A stretch of 64,000 nucleotides of DNA from Podaxis mareebaensis (lineage: Eukaryota > Basidiomycota > Agaricomycetes > Agaricales > Agaricaceae). Where the stretch lies: the NCBI GenBank assembly GCA_018524725.1, contig JAEUWP010000319.1, positions 62,001 to 126,000 on the forward strand, in the 5' to 3' direction. Each line of letters begins with the position of its first letter. Position 1 is the first letter of the stretch. The translations under genes were made by a program, and so were the position numbers. Positions 48,407 to 60,662 of this stretch are shown one piece after another. Under the pieces are notes generated by a model that was not told the DNA's origin, did not search any database, and saw only the letters and a list, made by a program, of their open reading frames with translations.

Positions 48407-50344
48407 TCACTGATTGCTTTTTGACGAACCATCCTCCTGTTTTGGTCTACTAAGCTCCTCCTCTTCGTTTCCTTGACCCTCGTATTCCAGCTCCTTTTGA
48501 TGTCCGCTTTCCTCGCTCTCGCGCCTCAGAAGTCCGCACTCCATAGCGTCTTCTTCTCCACCGCTTAAAGTAATAGTATTTTTGTTGCCTCGCTCTGAAC
48601 TCGGACTCGATTCTTTGGTGATCTGACGAATCGATGGTTTCAGTTGGGGAATTGGGCATTTCTAAACTTCACACGTACCGCGACATATAAGGCACAAGAA
48701 ATGATCATAAGTGTCCCGATCACAGAAAGAGCAGATGGAATTGCGTGGAAAAACATCCGCTCGAGGATTGTAGCGAACACGATCTGAACAAATGACCTGA
48801 GTAAGTCGGTTGGCGGAAAACAACTCGGACCCACCTGAGTATAGATACCCATGGACCCCCGACTCGCAGTTTCACGCGCGAGGCCCATGGTCAGAAGAAT
48901 CTGGAATTAACAGGTAAGTAACGTTATTGACACGACCGATGTCCTTTCCAGTACCTGCGCAATAAAACCAAAGATTCCAATCATGACTAACATAGCAAGC
49001 CAATCAAGTCTAGTTGGTACGATGAATTGTGTTTTGGTCACGAGCATCCTGAGAACCGTGGTCAGAACTTGGAAATTTAATGAGTTAGCACAATAAAGAT
49101 TCTTACCCAATGGAAGCAACGACAACGGATTGCGTAGAAAATGAAACAAGTGAATGCAAAGGATGTGCACGTTTACCAATAGCTCGCAAGCTGGTATCTT
49201 CGAGTTCGTTAGTGATTGCGTCATTAAGGAACGAGATCAACCTACAAGCTCCAGTCGATCCTAACACGCCGATAAGCGCTACCCTGAAATGGCCATACAC
49301 AGTCAACACGTTCACGATTTACACGTTTAACGAAGGGAGACATACCCGACGGCAATTAACCTCTGCTCTGGCGTCACTTCTCTGGTAGGAACATCTGGCG
49401 TGTCACTTGTCGAAGGAACCTCGGGGGCATCGCCACTACTGGAACCAAATATGAAAGGAGGTCTAGCGATGAGCACGACGCCGAAAAGGCTCAAAACTAA
49501 GACCGGGGTTAGCAGAAGACCCAAACGTTGAGTTTCCGTGGTCCACGTACGCCCAGCAAGTGCTTCTTTCCGAGTGAATTTCTCGCTTAGGAACAGTGCT
49601 CCAGCAGCAGCAGTGCATAGAGGTGAGAGGAAAGTGAGCACGGTTGCGTCAGAGAGCGAAAGGAATTGCAGCGAGAAATATATGCCGAATAACCCAAAAA
49701 AACTGATGGCGTATAACAATTGAACATCTGTTACCGATAGCGCCGCAAGACGACACATACCCAGAGAATCCACGAAAGACGAGTAGCAAGCGGACACCCT
49801 TGGGGCCCGTAAAGGGGTCAGGTACTCCAGTTGACAGCCTAAGGCCCCAATGTTAGCACACCAATGGCTGGACATACGACGGACTCACATATACGTTACG
49901 GAACATATGTATGTGATGGCCTAGAGGATACAAACAAGTTTCATTCGATTACCAGGTTCAAGGTAGATGATCAGCGCACCATCCGCACTACGATTAGCTT
50001 TGAACCAAAAAAGTCGTCAATCCAGGCACCAAGACCGATCACCAACATAGGGAACGCACCTCTAAGGCTGAAACTGGTGGGTCAATGCTATTCAGCTTCT
50101 TCACGGCCAGATTCATGAGGGTGAAAAACATCTGGGAAGCCACAACAAGCAAGAGTCCAACATTCCGCCGGTAGCCATTCCTCAATGCCTCCAACAGACG
50201 GTGCACCCTAGCCCACCTCGTCCTAGGAAAATTACAACCCCTAGTCGGGGAGCTAGAGTCCCGCGTTGGCGATTCATCTATGTTTGATTGTGCCAGGTCA
50301 GCATAATCAGGACTTAGAGCAGTGTAGGCATGAGCGGAGGACAT
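48407..50344 (-). CDS. EamA/DMT-superfamily transporter (SLC35-like)
   Basis: Multi-pass membrane transporter of the drug/metabolite superfamily. Start at MSSAHAYTALSPDYADLAQS (an in-frame TTG at 50407 was rejected). Exons read NVGLLLVVASQMFFTLMNLA, AALSVTDVQLLYAISFFGLF, FLSLSDATVLTFLSPLCTAA, LFGVVLIARPPFIFGSSSGD, RLDWLAMLVMIGIFGFIAQ, LLTMGLARETASRGSMGIYT, IVFATILERMFFHAIPSALS and VIGTLMIISCALYVAV. Around ten helices in two EamA halves are expected. A final intron (gtacgt..cgtcag) leads to a hydrophilic tail, ITKESSPSSERGNKN through KQEDGSSKSNQ, stop 48407-48409; without it the frame would stop early at about 48640. Substrate unknown. Confidence 0.85.
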
Positions 50345-50949
50345 GAATGTCGTGAGGAGAACACAGGGGACAAGATCCTGGCGCCCATTCGCCGCAATGG
50401 CATCCAACCGTCGGCAAAATTGACTCCATCGACCCTTTCGGGTGACCTCCCGTTCACATGACCATCGTCAAAAGTAACCTCGATTGCTACGGGGTGCTTC
50501 CAGCTTCCAGAAAAAACATACACAGAAAAGGGAAATAATTAGATTGAGCCTCAACCAGATTGATGTCCCGCGACAGCCCGTGACGTGATGTATTACGGTG
50601 CGCACTCCCGAGCCTATTTTTACGATTGGTCCGACTGGTCCGACTGATCACCTCCACCAGACATGACCGATAATGACGATTTCCGAGACAATGGCTTCGG
50701 GAGCGAAGAAGAATAACTCAAACCTGGAACAAATGATAAATGGGCGTATTATTGTCTTCAGTGGCTGAATTTTGTGAAAAGAAGTCTCTCCATGGTAGGT
50801 GCGTCTTTTGGATCAGGGATCGTGATCGGAGGCAATCGCAATGGTAAACTCGCCGAACGCGGTCCCTGCAAGAATATCATAGATTCTTTGATATTGGCCC
50901 GTGGTCTACACATGGGTACTCTGTTCTTGATACTTCCAAAATCGATGTT

Positions 50950-52472
50950 TTGTTTGAAGTATGACTCGGCATGCGGTTACGCTTTCAGCCACTCGTTGGA
51001 TCCTGGCCAATTCAGGGTAATTGATAATATGAAAGTTGTAGGAGCAGCGCACTCACCTTATCATCGTTGCACCATACCCTCTCTAGAGCAAGCATAAGAC
51101 GCCATGTAGAGCCAAAAATAGGAAATTATGCTTACCGGGGCAACGAAAAGAGCAAGCAAACTGCCAAAGGAGATCACTTTCCGGGGTTAGAAGGTTGGTG
51201 TGGAACACCAAATGATGCTTACAGTAGAAGAAGAAATATGGAATCAAGCCTGTGGGAGTATTTGGTCCGTAAACATTTGAGATATGGACGATTATACTGA
51301 CCGTCAAGTTGAACCTCCCCGGCAAATGAACTCCTAGCAAGATTTCCACCTAAAGACTTGATTGAGAAATCAAAAAGATGGAAGGATCTCAATCTTTACA
51401 AACTAGCTTGTGTTCTCATATACTGTATTATCATCAAGAGCGCAAGCACTGTGGAAACTTAATGAAGCAAACGTCTAAATCTACCAATCCTAACTCACCG
51501 AAGGAATATCCCAGGATGGCAGTTAATGCAAGCATTTGCCATGAGCGGATGTCATCTGTGATGATACAGCCGAGGGATGAGTGAGGTGGGGTGACTTAAG
51601 ATAAAGTTATTGGTTGTAGGCGAGGAGTTCTGCGATTGTCCATACCTTGGAACGAATGGGCGAATGCAAAAGTGAGTCCGACTGCTACGCACACCGCAGC
51701 GAAGCCAAAGACAGCAACAGTAATGCCTATGATTTTGTTCCTTCCCCAGACAACCCATACCCGATACGTCAACATTGCTCAAAATAAGTGTAAGAAAAAA
51801 ACATCAGACAGGAAACCACTAGGGCTTACCTTCCCCTAAACCGGCTCCTATATACAAAAACACTGTTCATTTCAATTTCATCGTATTCCAGCTACGGGAA
51901 TGTGGGACAACGTACTTGTGTGTAAGACACAAAGTTTGGCGCATGTTTCTGCAGTTGCGCCTCCTAATATTGGTGTGAAAACTGTGACCCGATTGATGAT
52001 GTTAAGCTATTCACCGACGCGAAAAAAGTGTGGCTCACTTAGAATTGCCAAAGCTGAATCAATGAGAGGGCTATATCTCGCCAGGAGATAAAGGACCTTT
52101 GTAAGCGTCCAGGCTGAAGACCAAATGAGCGATATTTCAGGTATAATTGTCAGGAAGCAGTCATAGAGCTAAGGTTTGGGTACAATGCGGAAGAACAGAT
52201 GAAGATGAGGATGAACAGGTAAGTAGGCATGGGATGAGATATTGAACACACCCAAAATGCAATGCTCGAGACTTCGGCACACCTCCGTCAACAGTGGCTC
52301 ATATATCATAGATGAACTCAACTTACTGTTGAAATACTAGCCAAGGGTGAGTCACTGGGTCATACTAAGGAGACCACACTGAACGCGAACATACCTGGTC
52401 AACCTGATTCCGGTAAGTGAAAGTGATGACCGAATTGTAGTCCTGCGAAACGGTCGTAGCGTTCAACGTCAT
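50950..52472 (-). CDS. DUF6533-type seven-helix membrane protein
   Basis: Basidiomycete-type membrane protein assembled from short exons. It starts MTLNATTVSQDYNSVITF at 52472. Later exons read LYDCFLTIIPEISLIWSSAW, TLTKVLYLLARYSPLID, then FTPILGGATAETCAKLCVL, then YIGAGLGEAMLTYRVWVVWG, RNKIIGITVAVFGFAAVCVA, then LGCIITDDIRSWQMLALTAI. The Y[D]..LT...E...IW plus KVLY...RY...ID pattern is what identifies DUF6533 proteins, and the YRVWVVWGRN segment fits helix 4. Function of the family is unknown; a receptor-like seven-helix layout is often suggested. Exons after about 51500 and the 3' end are uncertain, so the end coordinate is approximate. The exon between 52200 and 52340 is also uncertain. 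Confidence 0.6.
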
Positions 52473-54024
52473 CTTTGTCCCCTGGGATGGGGGCCGAAAG
52501 AAAGGTGCTCTTATAACCATTTCTACCAGAGGATATCATGATGCACCCTGTAGCTGTGAGTAACTCGACCATCATAACACCTAAGCAATGATGATGAGTC
52601 TCCTACATCATATCTTTTCGATTTCTTGGGAAAGGCAACCCTATTTTTAACCAAAACGAAGCTAGCTAGCCCGAAGTTTTGCGACAAACTTGGGAAATGA
52701 AGGATCTAGACGCAGTGGAGGGACCAGAACTTTTGTTACCCAAACATGGATATAATGTTTGTTGTGGGAAAAGGTCGAGCTCACAGACTTAGCTACCTGT
52801 GAGGAGGGTCGAGCCTAGGGATAGGCCGTATTCAATCAACGGGCGAGAAATTGGTCAAGATTTGGCTTCCCCTGAGTCTGATAATCAAAAACACCAGGTG
52901 ATATTCCTCTTATATAAAGACCATCATACATACAACTTACCCTATGTAAATAACCGATCACCAGAGTGCTCTTTCAACTTGTTGATGATGCAGATGCGCA
53001 GCCTGTGAGCGAAACTCCAGCTCCTTTGGGCCAAGATTCTGACGTCGTGGGGAGACAATAACTCAGTACACTGGATCATCTGGTTGACATGTCCTGTAAG
53101 CCTGGCGCTTACACGAGTGAGTCTCAGTCACGATTAATACGTATGACAGTGTCAATGGTATTTCGCAACGTTAAGAGATCATGTACAGCAGGGCGCAAGA
53201 CACAAGATACAGGTACGACGACTCGGTGATTGGTATACAAGGACAAACAATACCCTGGGTTACATGTCCCGTCGTGATGGCCGTTGTGGTCAAACTGAAC
53301 AAACATACACAAGGCGAATACAGTGCATCAACAATCCACCACATCTTGCGTCGATCCGTCCGTCTAACGAGGACATTAGGTATAGGTATTGGACGTTGGT
53401 CTGTTCACCGGTATACCACTTTGCCGGTGGGTCGTGGGCTCACTTACGACACTAGGCGCCTACCTTTTTGCACCCACCGTTTCCCAGGGAGACTACAGTT
53501 TCCCCGTCACATCGCGGATTGAAATGCACCGAGGACAGCTCCTCCGGGTTCCCCTACCCGGTCCCGCGACCTGATCACCTCGTCACTCTCGAAGATATGG
53601 AGAGTGATGATGAGGAGTGATGAGTAGAAGAGTTCCGGAGCCATATAGTTTTGTTTTTTGTCGATTTCATGCTTGCGGTGTACTTGTAACCATTGTAGAT
53701 AATGCATATGTTTTGCGTAGTGTTTTTGATGATACCTTATGATTCGTGTGTGGTCGCTCGGCACCTCTCTTGCGAGAAGACGAATGACATACAAAGTCAA
53801 GCGGACATCCAATGTGAGTAGGCTTAAGGGCCAAAGCGCACCGAAAGAGTGGATCGGTGAGTAGGCTAAGGGTTGCAGGTTGATCGGTGAGAGATACTGA
53901 AACTAATTTGTCTTTTCTTATCCATCAGCGTCTTCCTGAATCTATCTCGACATGAGGAAGGTGATTGGGTTGGAGTGCAAACCATGTGGGGACGTCATAG
54001 CCCAAGTACTCACTCTTCCTGCTA
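52473..54024. other. Intergenic, no gene recognised
   Basis: About 1.55 kb. A plus-strand frame at 53181-53522 and overlapping frames lack any recognisable motif or splice support. The MCU promoter should be in the last few hundred bases. Confidence 0.4.
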
Positions 54025-55413
54025 ATGCTCACGGCGCACTTGACGTTGGCAGCATTCCGTCGCCGTAGCCCTTCGTTGGTCGTAAAAACCAAAGTATCGA
54101 TATACCATCAACCATCGACATTTCAAAGGAGGTTTATTGCAGGACACGCAGACTCAAACAAACTCGGTGGGACCAAGATTACAGCATTCGACGTTTATAG
54201 CAGAAAAGGGGCCAGATGCAAAATGGAGGTGGAACGGCGATGCGTTTGGCAATGGGAATGAGAAAGACGAGCTGGAGGGAGTAGGTGAAGGCAAAGGTAC
54301 GCAATTTCAACAAACAGTGCTCAGTAGAACTTCATTCACGAGTCCGAACAGGAAAGCTCGAACCGACGTCGTCGCACCTATTCAAACTCATCCTCCCACT
54401 CGGGCATCTCTCATATTCCATCAAGTTTAAGCAACGCCACGAGTCCAAGGCATCGGCGTCTGCACCAACACGACCATCCACCGTGTTCCTCCTCCACCCA
54501 TCCCAACCACTGTCCCATGTTGCAAGGTTGATACTGTCGTCTCTGGGACCTCCAATACCCAGTGTGTCGTTTCGCAGTGTATCGTCGGCGGGGAGGGCGT
54601 TTGAGTGGTCTGATTCGACGGATGTAGGAGATTTCGTGAGGGACGCAGCAAAGGGCGCCGAGTTCCAAATAGTCCTAACAAATCATTGCGAGCCTGGTGA
54701 TGATGGCCATAACTCTCGTGGAAGTGAAGCCGATGAATGTACAGAACGGGAGAGCGAGGCAAAAGGGGAGGTGATAAGAGTGCAGGTACCGACATTCGCG
54801 GACCGGACAAGGTATTTGAGGAGAAGGTTGGACGTCGTGGAGAAACGGTTGGCGAGCATGGAGGTAATTAAGAGGGAGTGTGATGAGGAAGCGCAGAGGG
54901 GTGCAAGGAGGTTGGCAATTGGCGGATTTGGGATGCTGGTCGCCTATTGGGTGCAGTTAACTTTTTGGGACTTTGGATGGTGAGTCCCCGGTGTCGAATT
55001 GGGGTCAGGATTTTGGTTTCAACGACTTTCTGCTAGGGATATCATGGAACCTATAACATACTTGTCGGGACTTACGATGGTCATGCTTGGATATCTGTGG
55101 TACGCGATTTTATTGATCCCATGGGATAGAAGACCTAAGCCAAGACAGGTTCTTGTACCAAGGGAGGGAAGTGTCATATTCCTCTGTGCTCCATCGCTCG
55201 GTCTCAAGTCGTCGGGAGGGACTATACCATGCGCGAGGGTTTGATCTGGGGTTGTGGGCGGGGTTGATAGAGGGAAGGAAGGCTTTGTACAAAGGGATTG
55301 GGCGCATCGCGGAGGACTATGACGAACAGAGGGCGCGCTCCAGGAAAGATGACGACGACGGAGACGATGGCGATGGCGATGGCATTGTCGAGCAGGTCCA
55401 GTTAAAGGAGTAA
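54025..55413 (+). CDS. Mitochondrial calcium uniporter pore subunit (MCU)
   Basis: Inner-membrane Ca2+ channel driven by the membrane potential. The ATG at 54025 gives a basic, amphipathic presequence (MLTAHLTLAAFRRRSPSLVV) suited to mitochondrial import. Exons at about 54130-54300 are uncertain. The matrix domain then reads KLEPTSSHLFKLILPLGHLS and STVFLLHPSQPLSHVARLIL. A coiled coil (RYLRRRLDVVEKRLASMEVI) leads to helix 1 (RRLAIGGFGMLVAYWVQLTF). An intron falls inside the Trp codon of the pore motif; joined, it reads WDIMEPITY, whose Asp and Glu form the selectivity filter. Helix 2 is LSGLTMVMLGYLWF, followed after another intron by LYQGREVSYSSVLHRSVSSR and an acidic Asp-rich tail. The WDIMEP motif makes the assignment secure. 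Confidence 0.93.
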
Positions 55414-56070
55414 AATACTGAATATTACGTAAGATCACATCGTCTATCATCTTATTCGAAACTTTTGCAGGCTGTGTTAAGAGTATCACAATGGTTGGTG
55501 TGTGGAAGCAATTTTTGCGAAAGGAATGAACCGCCACGGATGTGAGAGTCGTCGAGACCCCTCATGGCTTGCCCGTCGCTAGCAACATGGTCATCATCAC
55601 GGGCGCGCAATCCCACGAGGACAAGGAAGACCTGCTAGTGTCTGTCAGTTCCGTGATTCAAGCCACCTGAACACATGGTGACATTCTTGTACCTAGCTAC
55701 GTCGGCACGACATGGTGGTATCAGGCAAGTGTGTGGGTTATATATTGGCAGTCAACTCGGATGCAGAAGCTCTCCTTAGATACGCGGAATTGTTCCGTTA
55801 TCCCTTCATCTCGATTCTAAACGTAGACAATGGCAGTGGGAACAGCCTTACTGTATTTCTGATGCACGCGCTGCAACTTGGACGGAATGTTCCCTTGGCG
55901 TGGGTGCCGTGAGGCAATTCGAAGCACCTTGTTTGGCACTATGGAAAGCCGGAGTGACCAGCCTCAGCGGAGCGCCCAGAGCCGACTTCGGCATTGCGTA
56001 CACAGGTGGTTTCACCAAATGCCAGGCTGCCGGATGATGGCAATACCAAATGTAGGCAATGGGACCTCGA
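55414..56070. other. Spacer at the edge of the CpG desert
   Basis: Still has normal CpG content (for example about 55560-55610 and 55960-56035). It contains possible gene remnants, such as a 66-codon frame at 55712-55912, that I could not identify. Confidence 0.4.
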
Positions 56071-57639
56071 ACACTGCATACTTGAATAATTTCTCAATGA
56101 CATCCTATTTTACATAACAAGTACACAGTAAGCAAACAGGCATAAGTTGAGCAGGTGACATTGCCAACTCAAAGATTCAATTTCTTGGGGGGATGGTGAG
56201 TGTGCTGGGATCACTGGAGTTCCAGTTTGGGAGCTTTGTCAGGCCCACTACTGCTCCTCCTCCTCTTCATTTTCTTCAATATTAGCTTGTTAGCAGGCTG
56301 GGGGATGTCATTCCCAAAGCTATCCTTGCCTGGGTTGCTATCCAGGAGCTGACCTACCAGAGGAGTTGGGCATCACTCATTTCCACTGGTGTCACTATTA
56401 ATATCTTCATCATCTGGCTCATACTCCAAAAGCATCCTTTCTACCTCTTCAAGAAAAATCTGCTTTTCTTTATATAATCTCCATGCCTTTGGCAGTCAAG
56501 GTGAAGTGACAAAGCCCATCCCACAGGTTGAGAATTGTGTTGTGTGTGTATTCTGTAAGTTTTGATAATTGAAGGTAGTACTATGCCAAAGCTGTGGCTT
56601 CTAAATAATGAGAGTATTGGAAGCTGCTTGGATGCATATACCATGTGAAGCAATATAGAAATGGCCTCCATTATCCTTAGGCAAAGCTGACTTGTCGATT
56701 GTATGACTTGTACACTAAGAGATTGAATATATGTGTAGTTGATATTCATAGTGAGTGTAGCTATAGATTTAGTGTGAATTGAGTCACAGAATATGCTCAA
56801 TAGAAAAGGAAACTCACTGGCAAAACAGCATGACAAGGATCATGTTTTTAACTATGAATCACCTGCCTCTTTATATGGGAGGGAGTTAGCAGGTGGTAAT
56901 AATGATTTGAACAGTGAAGGGTTTTATTACATAGGTAGGGTCAATAGTAGATGTAGCTTAGGTACAGTGTACTCTTTGGCAATACATTACACTGACTCAA
57001 TATCATAGATCAATTACATTACAATGCCCTGAATGACATTGAACTCATAGTTAACTTCTCTGATAATAAGGATAATAGTAACCTTTCAATTCCAGATTGG
57101 TGAATAGTACTTATAGACAAATATATATACTATCATTAATTGTCTATTGGCTACCCTATCAGCTGTTAGTCACCTTGCAGTTCTCCTCTTTCTCTTGCAG
57201 TCTCCCCAAACTTGACATGTATATAATACTTATACTAGAGAACATGATTGTACAAAAATATTTGGAGAAACTCTCTGTATACTGTCAGAAAAAAGATTAT
57301 GGTTCAGGAAGTGAGTTTCTGAGGTAGTGATTTTACCATCAGTTTTATAGATCTTTTCTAATCCCATGAAGGTTCAAGTACAGTTTTTGGCATGGTTATA
57401 GGAACTATACTAGAGAGTGTGTTTACTCACTTCAGCCCAATATCTTCATAAGAACTCAAGGAATACCAGGATTAGTTTGAGGACTGATATATAAGCATGA
57501 TAAGGGGTGCATGATTTAGAACTCTACCTATGTATATGAGTGCCTCTAATGTATGATACTTTATACATAGATCACTATAGCAAGAACATATTGAGACAAT
57601 GTGTATCAACAAGAAAAATCCTATCTGAGGAGTACAGAT

Positions 57640-59264
57640 AGGGAAAAAAAGGTCTAAAATGCAATAAGAACTATCTTGCTCAACTAAATAAGTGTCAAGA
57701 AGGCAGCTGAAACATTCAATATCCCTCAGTTCATACTTTAAAACTGTCTCACAGGAATACTACTATCAAAGGAAGCCTAGATCTACAAGAGACTACTCTC
57801 ACCTGATTCTGAATATACCTTTATTAACTGGATTCAGTTTATGGCTATACTTGGTCATCGAGTATCAAAGAAATCTATCTAGCCAAAAGCCAAGTAACTC
57901 ATTGGAAAGCTACTAGGCCAAGTATAGGTCACCCAGTTTCTCAAGTGGCATCTAGAGTTGAAGCTATATAAACCAGCTAGCTTGGATCTAAAGTATGTAT
58001 GAGCATTCAATCAGCCCAGTATCAAAGAATACTTTAGCCTCTTGGAGGAAGTTCTGAAGGAGAAGGACATATCTTGGGAGAACATGTATAATATGGATGA
58101 AAAGGGAATACAGCTGGAGGGTGCATGAAAGAGAGCAGGTGTCAAGTACTTATTCTCCTGAGAGGAGTATGCAAAGTATGTAATATACAATAGAAACCTC
58201 AAGCTGATCACAATAATCAAGAGTTGTTGTGCAGATGGAATATCAATTATGCCAGAATTTGTATTTTTAAGGCAAAGTGTTGATATTAATGGTAATAATA
58301 TTGACCCTAATATCTGGTAAGTGAATAGTGTAGTTTAACAGAGAAGAGGCTACTTACAGGTTTAAAGCATTGCAATATCTTCAACAGGGTGGATAAATGA
58401 TTTCCTGTATATACAGTGGTTTAAAAAATGCTTCATACCTCAGACAAAAGCAAAGGAACACCTAGACCACCCAATCTTACTCATTCTTAATGGCTATGGC
58501 TCTTATGTTACAGATGAGATGGTTAATCTTACTGCTATACATAACATTGAGCTCCTCTGTCTTCTGGCATATACAATATACAAATTGCAGCCTCTTAATG
58601 TCAGAATATTTGGGCCATTGCAATGAGCATGGGCAGAGAGATGTGACAAGTATGTAGCAAAGATAGGGGTGGAGATGCAGAGGCAGCATGTAATAGAAGA
58701 ATACATAGCAGCATGATAGACAGCATTCAAGAGTGACACTATATTGAAGGCCTGGGAGAAGTGTGGAATACATCCTTTCAATCCAGACATTTTCAAAAGG
58801 GAGGATTTCACACTGAGTTTTAATATATTGATCTAGGTTGAGAAACTTGACTCATTTCCAACTGAACTACCATCTGACTTTGACATCATTGAAGAGGTTA
58901 TCTCAGAAGATGCTTGGGTTAATAATATTAACATACCTGAGCTTAATATTGGGAGTAGTGAGGATGAGGGATATAGGAGTGAAGGATTGGAAGAAGCAGA
59001 GGAGGATGGGAATAAAGACATTGAATATGAAGCCATCACTAATAGTGATATGACAAGATCACCAATTAACAGCCACTTATCTCCCACACCTGCTACATCC
59101 ACCTCCATGTTTACCCCAGCTCCACCATGTGTTTTTGATAGACAATCAGTACTCCAAACCCCTGGCCCTTATAGTACTCCAATGTGGACAAAAATAAAAT
59201 ATCCTACACAAATATCTTTTATATATGAAAACAAGTTGCTGTGTAGAAAGTTATTTATCATGTA
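57640..59264 (+). mobile_element. Dead pogo/Fot1-like (CENP-B/DDE_1) transposon
   Basis: A transposase is readable across stops. An N-terminal helix-turn-helix remnant (KKAAETFNI) is followed by QFLKWHLELKLYKPA, EYFSLLEEVLKEKDISWENM, YNMDEKGIQLEGA, NRNLKLITIIKSCCADGISI, HPILLILNGYGSYVTDEM, IHNIELLCLLAYTIYKLQPL and PFNPDIFKREDF. The first catalytic Asp (NMDEKG) remains. The second (LILDGxGSH in the family) reads LILNGYGSY and the third (QPLDVG) reads QPLNVR. In-frame TGA codons sit where the family has Arg (GGR, FSR, LQRAW), as expected from CGA to TGA. An acidic C-terminal region (SSEDEGYRSEGLEEAEED) follows to 59264. I could not find terminal repeats, so the ends are approximate. Confidence 0.8.
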
Positions 59265-59347
59265 ATCAATATATATGTTACTCTATTAATGCCTTTCATT
59301 TTGCTTGTATGTGCAGAATCATTTAAGTGCATAAACTTACATATCCC

Positions 59348-59391
59348 TATGTAAAAAGCTTTAAGTACCATGTGAGATACTGTAGATCTCC
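59348..59391 (+). repeat. Single copy of the 'ctttaagtac' repeat
   Basis: cctatgtaaaaagctttaag followed by taccatgtgagatactgtag and atctcct. The same ~44-bp sequence starts the short array at 62361-62523. Confidence 0.75.
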
Positions 59392-59397
59392 TGTGTT

Positions 59398-59934
59398 ATG
59401 AACTCCCCTAATACACCTCATTATAACATCATCTACAATGCCTTAGTCCATGAGCTTGGACTTCCCAATACTTCCCACTACACCACTCAGGATACAGGTA
59501 TATCAACTAAAGACCCCATTTACTATTGCAATAAAGCTTTCACCAATCATTGCCTTCCTAGCTATGCATCCTTATTCTCAGAAGACTGGCTGATACCTGG
59601 ACCACTATTCTACTCCACTGACTATATAATGACCAAAATCCTATGCATCACTTGGAAAAATGCTCCTTTCACTCATGTCTTTGATCCTGATAGGTTATAC
59701 ATTCAAACTATCCATAATAACTTCAACTCTACCTGGGCCCACAGTTGGAAAATGATTTCTTACACTGGAAAACCCATTGTATTCCTCCACTCCTACATGA
59801 TGTATCCACCCAAGGTTGTTCCCTACATCATCAAATACAAAGTTATCTATGGACTTTACTTCTGTGAAGTAGAAGTCTACTGTCTTGACCCTAACTCTGA
59901 CAAACCTCTGGCTATCCCTCCCCATTATTCATAG
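59398..59934 (+). CDS. Unexplained 178-codon frame inside the CpG desert
   Basis: I do not recognise it. The frame is open from MNSPNTPHYNIIYNALVHEL through FTNHCLPSYASLFSEDWLIP, FTHVFDPDRLYIQTIHNNFN, WKMISYTGKPIVFLHSYMMY and YKVIYGLYFCEVEVYCLDPN to a stop. After that stop it continues in frame for about 90 further codons (PPFYSIDSNIPGIYESEPAV ... DGCLYPDMDL, to 60210). Aromatic and Pro-rich composition and even hydrophobicity look protein-like. Neighbouring transposases are full of stops, so survival here is notable. It starts 7 bp after the repeat at 59348-59391, which could be its leader. It may be a second element ORF, a recently moved gene fragment or a chance frame. Confidence 0.4.
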   Translation: MNSPNTPHYNIIYNALVHELGLPNTSHYTTQDTGISTKDPIYYCNKAFTNHCLPSYASLFSEDWLIPGPLFYSTDYIMTKILCITWKNAPFTHVFDPDRLYIQTIHNNFNSTWAHSWKMISYTGKPIVFLHSYMMYPPKVVPYIIKYKVIYGLYFCEVEVYCLDPNSDKPLAIPPHYS

Positions 59935-60210
59935 CTTCCTCCTTTCTATAGCATCGACTCCAACATCCCTGGTATCTATGAGTCAGAACCTGCTGTAAAT
60001 CCTCCTCTATATCCACCTCCCTATGTCACTACAGACATTTCCTTATCATCATTGTCATTATTCTCACTGCACTGTAGCCCAATGTATGAGTCAGACTCTA
60101 CAGACTCATCCCCCATCAGGAACTTCACTATTCCCAGTTCTGTCTTGTCCCCAGACTCATATTCTTCCAATTCTACTGATGGATGCCTTTACCCTGATAT
60201 GGACTTATAA

Positions 60211-60637
60211 GATATCTCTAGTAAATAGTTCTCTCTTATCTTTACTACCATAGACTCTTCATCTTATATTCTTATATCCTGTCCAAACTCTGACTTGAAC
60301 TATTTCTATATCTAGTTAGTTTCTTTTCTTGACTAATTTCTATCTCTGTCTTAGTTTCTATTCTCATCTTGCTCTACTCTGTAGTTATGCTTCTATTGAC
60401 TTTCAGACTTGTAGTCTTACTTCATCATAGTTATCTCTTTAGGGCATTAGAGGTAAAGCTTAAATAGCTGCTTATGTACTAGAAGTACAAGCTTCCTATA
60501 TTCTCAAATCTCAAGTTATTGTTTACCTTTAACTTCTGATTGATATTAGTCTCTGATCAGTGTGGTAGTAAATGTCTTATTGGTTATACTCTCAACTAAT
60601 AAGTATTTGACCTCTTAAGTGTGCTTAACTAGACACT
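60211..60637. other. AT-rich spacer before the Tc1-like element
   Basis: No frame or motif recognised. T-rich on the plus strand. No CpG. Confidence 0.4.
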
Positions 60638-60662
60638 TATAGTAGTGAGCAAAAGTATTGCA
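60638..60662 (+). repeat. Left TIR of the Tc1-like element
   Basis: 25 bp, exact inverted match to 62216-62240. A weaker match extends about 20 bp further inward (tgctagtcatgtaacac against tggtgtgcaa side). Confidence 0.92.

Noticed and set aside
50345..50407. N-terminal extension of the EamA transporter
   Set aside because: It starts at TTG; the ATG at 50344 is the natural start.
53181..53522. 113-codon plus-strand frame in the 1.5-kb gap before MCU
   Set aside because: Three overlapping frames of similar length, none with protein-like conservation or a known domain.
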